This document shows positions 62,131 to 64,000 of a stretch of DNA of 64,000 bases, in pieces (position 1 is the stretch's first letter; each line of letters starts with the position of its first letter). Source of the stretch: Fulvimonas soli. Lineage in GTDB: Bacteria; Pseudomonadota; Gammaproteobacteria; Xanthomonadales; Rhodanobacteraceae. The notes beneath the pieces are model-generated. The model ran no database searches. It saw only the letters and a list, made by a program, of their open reading frames with translations, and was not told the origin of the DNA. A program made the position numbers and the translations under genes. Location of the stretch: assembly GCF_003148905.1 (NCBI RefSeq), contig NZ_QGHC01000001.1, positions 273,128 through 337,127 of the forward strand, written 5' to 3'.

Positions 62131-63276
62131 TCAAGCCAATGCGCGGCGCGCGCGTCCGCGCCGCGGCGCGAGGCCGCTGGCAGCCAGCGCCGCGGCCTGC
62201 ACCAGCATGCAGGCGGCCGGCGGCCACCACAGGCCGGCCAGCCGCAGCAGCAGCAGCGCGGCCACCGGCGCCAGCGGCAGCCCCGCCAGCGCCGCGAGCC
62301 AGGGGCGCCGCAGGCCGGGCCAGCCATACGGCAGGCTCGCCAGGGCCAGCACCGCGATGCCGACCAGGAACTGCTCGGTGAAGCCCAGCGGCGTCACCAG
62401 CAGGCCGCGGCGCAGCGACTCGAGCACGTTGGCCTGGTACTCCACGCCCGGCATCAGGCCCCGCGGCGTGGGCAGGATGTCGCGCATGCCCTCGGCGGTG
62501 GCGCCCACCAGCACCAGCCGGTCGCGCAGCAGTCCGGCCGGCAGCGCGCCGTCGAGCACGTCGGTGTAGGAGACCCGGCCGAAACTGCCGGACGGACCGG
62601 CGTAGCGCAGCAGCACGTAGTGGTCGCGCACCCACAGGTAGGGCGAGGCGTCGCCCGGCTCCGGGTTGCGCAGGCCGGGCAGCGCGGCGCCGCGCGCGGC
62701 GCCGCCGGCCAGGCGATCCACCGCCAGCGCCAGCGAGGGCCAGTACGCGCGGCCCAGTCCGGCTTCGAGATAGGCGCCGCGGGTCACGCCGTCCGGCCCG
62801 CCGGGGGTGTCGACGTGGCCGAGCGCGGCGGCGGTCTGCGCCAGCGCGGGAACCGGCAGCAGCTCCTGCAGCGGGCCGTCGAGCTCGCCCGGCTCGGCGA
62901 ATACCGGCATCGCCACGCGCCCCGCGCGCCGCATCGCCGCGGCCAGGGCCAGATCGTCCTGCGGGTGGGCCTGGTCGGCGTCGGCCATGATGATGTCCAG
63001 GCCCACCGCGCGCACGCCGGCGGCGGCGAGGCGGTCGAGCAGGCGCGCATGCACGCCGCGCGGCCACGGCCATTGGCCCAGCGCGTCCAGGCTCTTCTGG
63101 TCGATCGCCACGACCACCACGTCGTCGCCGGCGGCGTAGCCCCAGTGGCGCATGTGCAGGTCGTACAGCGCGTCGTCGGCGCGCGTGGCGACGCCGCTGG
63201 CCAGCAGCAGCGCGAAGCACCCGCAGGCGGCCAGCCAGGCCGCGCCGCGCACCAGCCAGGCGAAGCCGTCGCGCAT
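62131..63276 (-). CDS. CHASE2-domain membrane protein without output domain
   Basis: A 381-residue protein. An N-terminal helix (LAACGCFALLLASGVATRAD) is followed by a periplasmic CHASE2 sensor: YDLHMRHWGYAAGDDVVVVA, IDQKSLDALGQWPWPRGVHA, VRAVGLDIIMADADQAHPQD and RLVLVGATAEGMRDILPTPR. Three C-terminal helices end in a short basic tail (RRGRARRALA). CHASE2 proteins normally carry a kinase, cyclase or GGDEF domain; none is present and parE follows at once. The gene upstream encodes a FecR/FN3-like protein, a pairing often seen with CHASE2. Confidence 0.88.
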   Translation of the reverse strand: MRDGFAWLVRGAAWLAACGCFALLLASGVATRADDALYDLHMRHWGYAAGDDVVVVAIDQKSLDALGQWPWPRGVHARLLDRLAAAGVRAVGLDIIMADADQAHPQDDLALAAAMRRAGRVAMPVFAEPGELDGPLQELLPVPALAQTAAALGHVDTPGGPDGVTRGAYLEAGLGRAYWPSLALAVDRLAGGAARGAALPGLRNPEPGDASPYLWVRDHYVLLRYAGPSGSFGRVSYTDVLDGALPAGLLRDRLVLVGATAEGMRDILPTPRGLMPGVEYQANVLESLRRGLLVTPLGFTEQFLVGIAVLALASLPYGWPGLRRPWLAALAGLPLAPVAALLLLRLAGLWWPPAACMLVQAAALAASGLAPRRGRARRALA

Positions 63277-63333
63277 CAGGCGGGCGCGCGGGCGCGACGG
63301 CGGTGCGGGACGGGCGTCGGCTTCACCGGCGGC

Positions 63334-64000
63334 TCACAGCAGCAGCCACAGCAGGGCCGCGCCGCCCGTGCCGAGCGCGATGCGGCAGGGGATGCAGGGC
63401 AGCCGGACCTTCTGCGCCGGCCCCCAGGCGCCGGCGAATTCGTCGTCGTCGACCACGCGCAGGCGCACGTACCAGGTGCCGGAGGCCGGCTTGCGCAGGG
63501 TCAGCGAGGGCTGCTCCACGGTGCTGTCGACGACCGGATGGGCAAAGTCCGGGTCGCGCGCCATCTGGATGCGGTAGCGCTGCCCGGGCGCGCCGGCCGA
63601 CCAGCCCAGCGTCAGCCCGTCGCCGGAGCGCTTCAGCGTGGCCAGCGCGGGGGCGGGCGGCGCGTCGGCGCGGTCGAAGGGCAGGGCGTCGGTGTACGGT
63701 CCCAGGCGGCCTTCGCGGTCGCGGCTGGCCACGCGCCAGTAGTAGCGTCCCGGCGGCAGCGCTGCCGGCGCGCGCACGCGGTTGTCGGCGAGGTCCTGCC
63801 GCTCGGCCAGCAGCTGCCGGAACTGCGGGTCGGCGGCGAGCTGCCACGCGTAGGACGCGGCCTCGCTGCTCTCGGTCCAGCGGAAGCGCGGGCGCTCGGC
63901 GCGCGCCGTGCCGCCGGGCTGCGGCTCCTGCACCAGCGGTGGCTGCGGGTGGGTGGCGATGCGCAGCGCGCAGGTGGCGTCCAGGCCCTCCAGCCGGTCC
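63334..64000 (-). CDS. FecR/FN3-like repeat protein, 3' part
   Basis: The frame is open to the window edge, so the N-terminus is outside; about 221 residues are visible. Reading begins DRLEGLDATCALRIATHPQP and continues with two fibronectin-III-like modules (RFRWTESSEAASYAWQLAAD, LPPGRYYWRVASRDREGRLG; LTLGWSAGAPGQRYRIQMAR, GTWYVRLRVVDDDEFAGAWG). A C-terminal hydrophobic helix (RIALGTGGAALLWLLL) is preceded by two Cys. In Xanthomonadales such tails belong to FecR/LysM-type envelope proteins encoded next to CHASE2 genes; the FecR part itself cannot be seen here. Confidence 0.75.
   Translation of the reverse strand, partial: DRLEGLDATCALRIATHPQPPLVQEPQPGGTARAERPRFRWTESSEAASYAWQLAADPQFRQLLAERQDLADNRVRAPAALPPGRYYWRVASRDREGRLGPYTDALPFDRADAPPAPALATLKRSGDGLTLGWSAGAPGQRYRIQMARDPDFAHPVVDSTVEQPSLTLRKPASGTWYVRLRVVDDDEFAGAWGPAQKVRLPCIPCRIALGTGGAALLWLLL

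Overview
The window is about 70% G+C and almost fully coding. Gene content points to a gammaproteobacterium of the Xanthomonadales/Lysobacteraceae type (Lysobacter, Luteimonas or Pseudoxanthomonas-like). The indicators are a complete ccmABCDEFGHI operon, a TrpR/YerC-like gene in front of a full his operon, the comEC-exbB-exbD-msbA-lpxK block, kynurenine-pathway genes, a HiPIP, a lone LolC/E-type permease with LolD, and a short palindromic intergenic repeat built on GCGGCCGGAGGCCGC. This is inference from gene content and composition; no search was run.

Layout. 0-2.1 kb: 3' part of a TPR plus FGE-sulfatase-like protein and a small DUF2188-like gene. 2.5-5.2 kb: a decayed zone holding a chimeric acetoacetate-decarboxylase/hydrolase pseudogene, a 5'-truncated flavin oxidoreductase, and a low-G+C islet with a broken Rhs C-terminal toxin tip and a probable periplasmic immunity gene. 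5.6-9.8 kb: a LysR regulator divergent from aldo/keto reductase, cupin, carboxymuconolactone decarboxylase, tautomerase and Zn-alcohol dehydrogenase genes. 9.9 kb: tRNA-Leu(CAA). 10-18.7 kb (minus strand): cytochrome c maturation genes ccmA to ccmI, followed with no real gap by metX and a cysteine-dioxygenase-like gene. 18.9-21.3 kb: DUF3293, kynurenine 3-monooxygenase, PhaR. 21.4-26.2 kb: MarR-OMF-MFP-MFS tripartite drug efflux operon. 26.2-30.1 kb: TatD, two glycine-zipper lipoproteins, SleB-type hydrolase, YgfZ. 30.2-34.8 kb: succinate dehydrogenase with three accessory factors (SdhAF4, sdhCDAB, SdhE, YgfX). 34.9-43.3 kb: lolC/F, lolD, comEC, exbB, exbD, msbA, lpxK. 43.7-51.6 kb: hisR-like regulator and hisGDCBHAFI(E). 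51.8-55.3 kb: C13 peptidase, mtnC, mtnD, mtnB, HiPIP. 55.7-64 kb: two APC permeases, NUDIX hydrolase, 3-hydroxyanthranilate dioxygenase, parE, a CHASE2-only membrane protein and the 3' end of a FecR/FN3-like gene.

How the genes work together. Most are chromosomal housekeeping modules in tight, translationally coupled operons with many ATGA and TGATG overlaps. Envelope biogenesis (Lol, MsbA, LpxK), energy metabolism (Sdh, Ccm, HiPIP), histidine synthesis, methionine salvage and the tryptophan-to-NAD branch (KMO plus HAO) dominate. The accessory zone at 2.5-5.2 kb is the only stretch with clear gene decay and foreign composition. The most notable unexplained signals are the orphan Rhs tip with its immunity gene, an 18-residue insertion in HisB, a TrpR-like operator in the his promoter, a perfect palindrome in front of mtnB, a perfect AT-rich inverted repeat near 55.6 kb, a long hairpin between hisF and hisI, and six copies of a REP-like palindromic pair. 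I found no strong case for a wholly new multi-gene system. The Rhs remnant and the redox cluster are the closest candidates.
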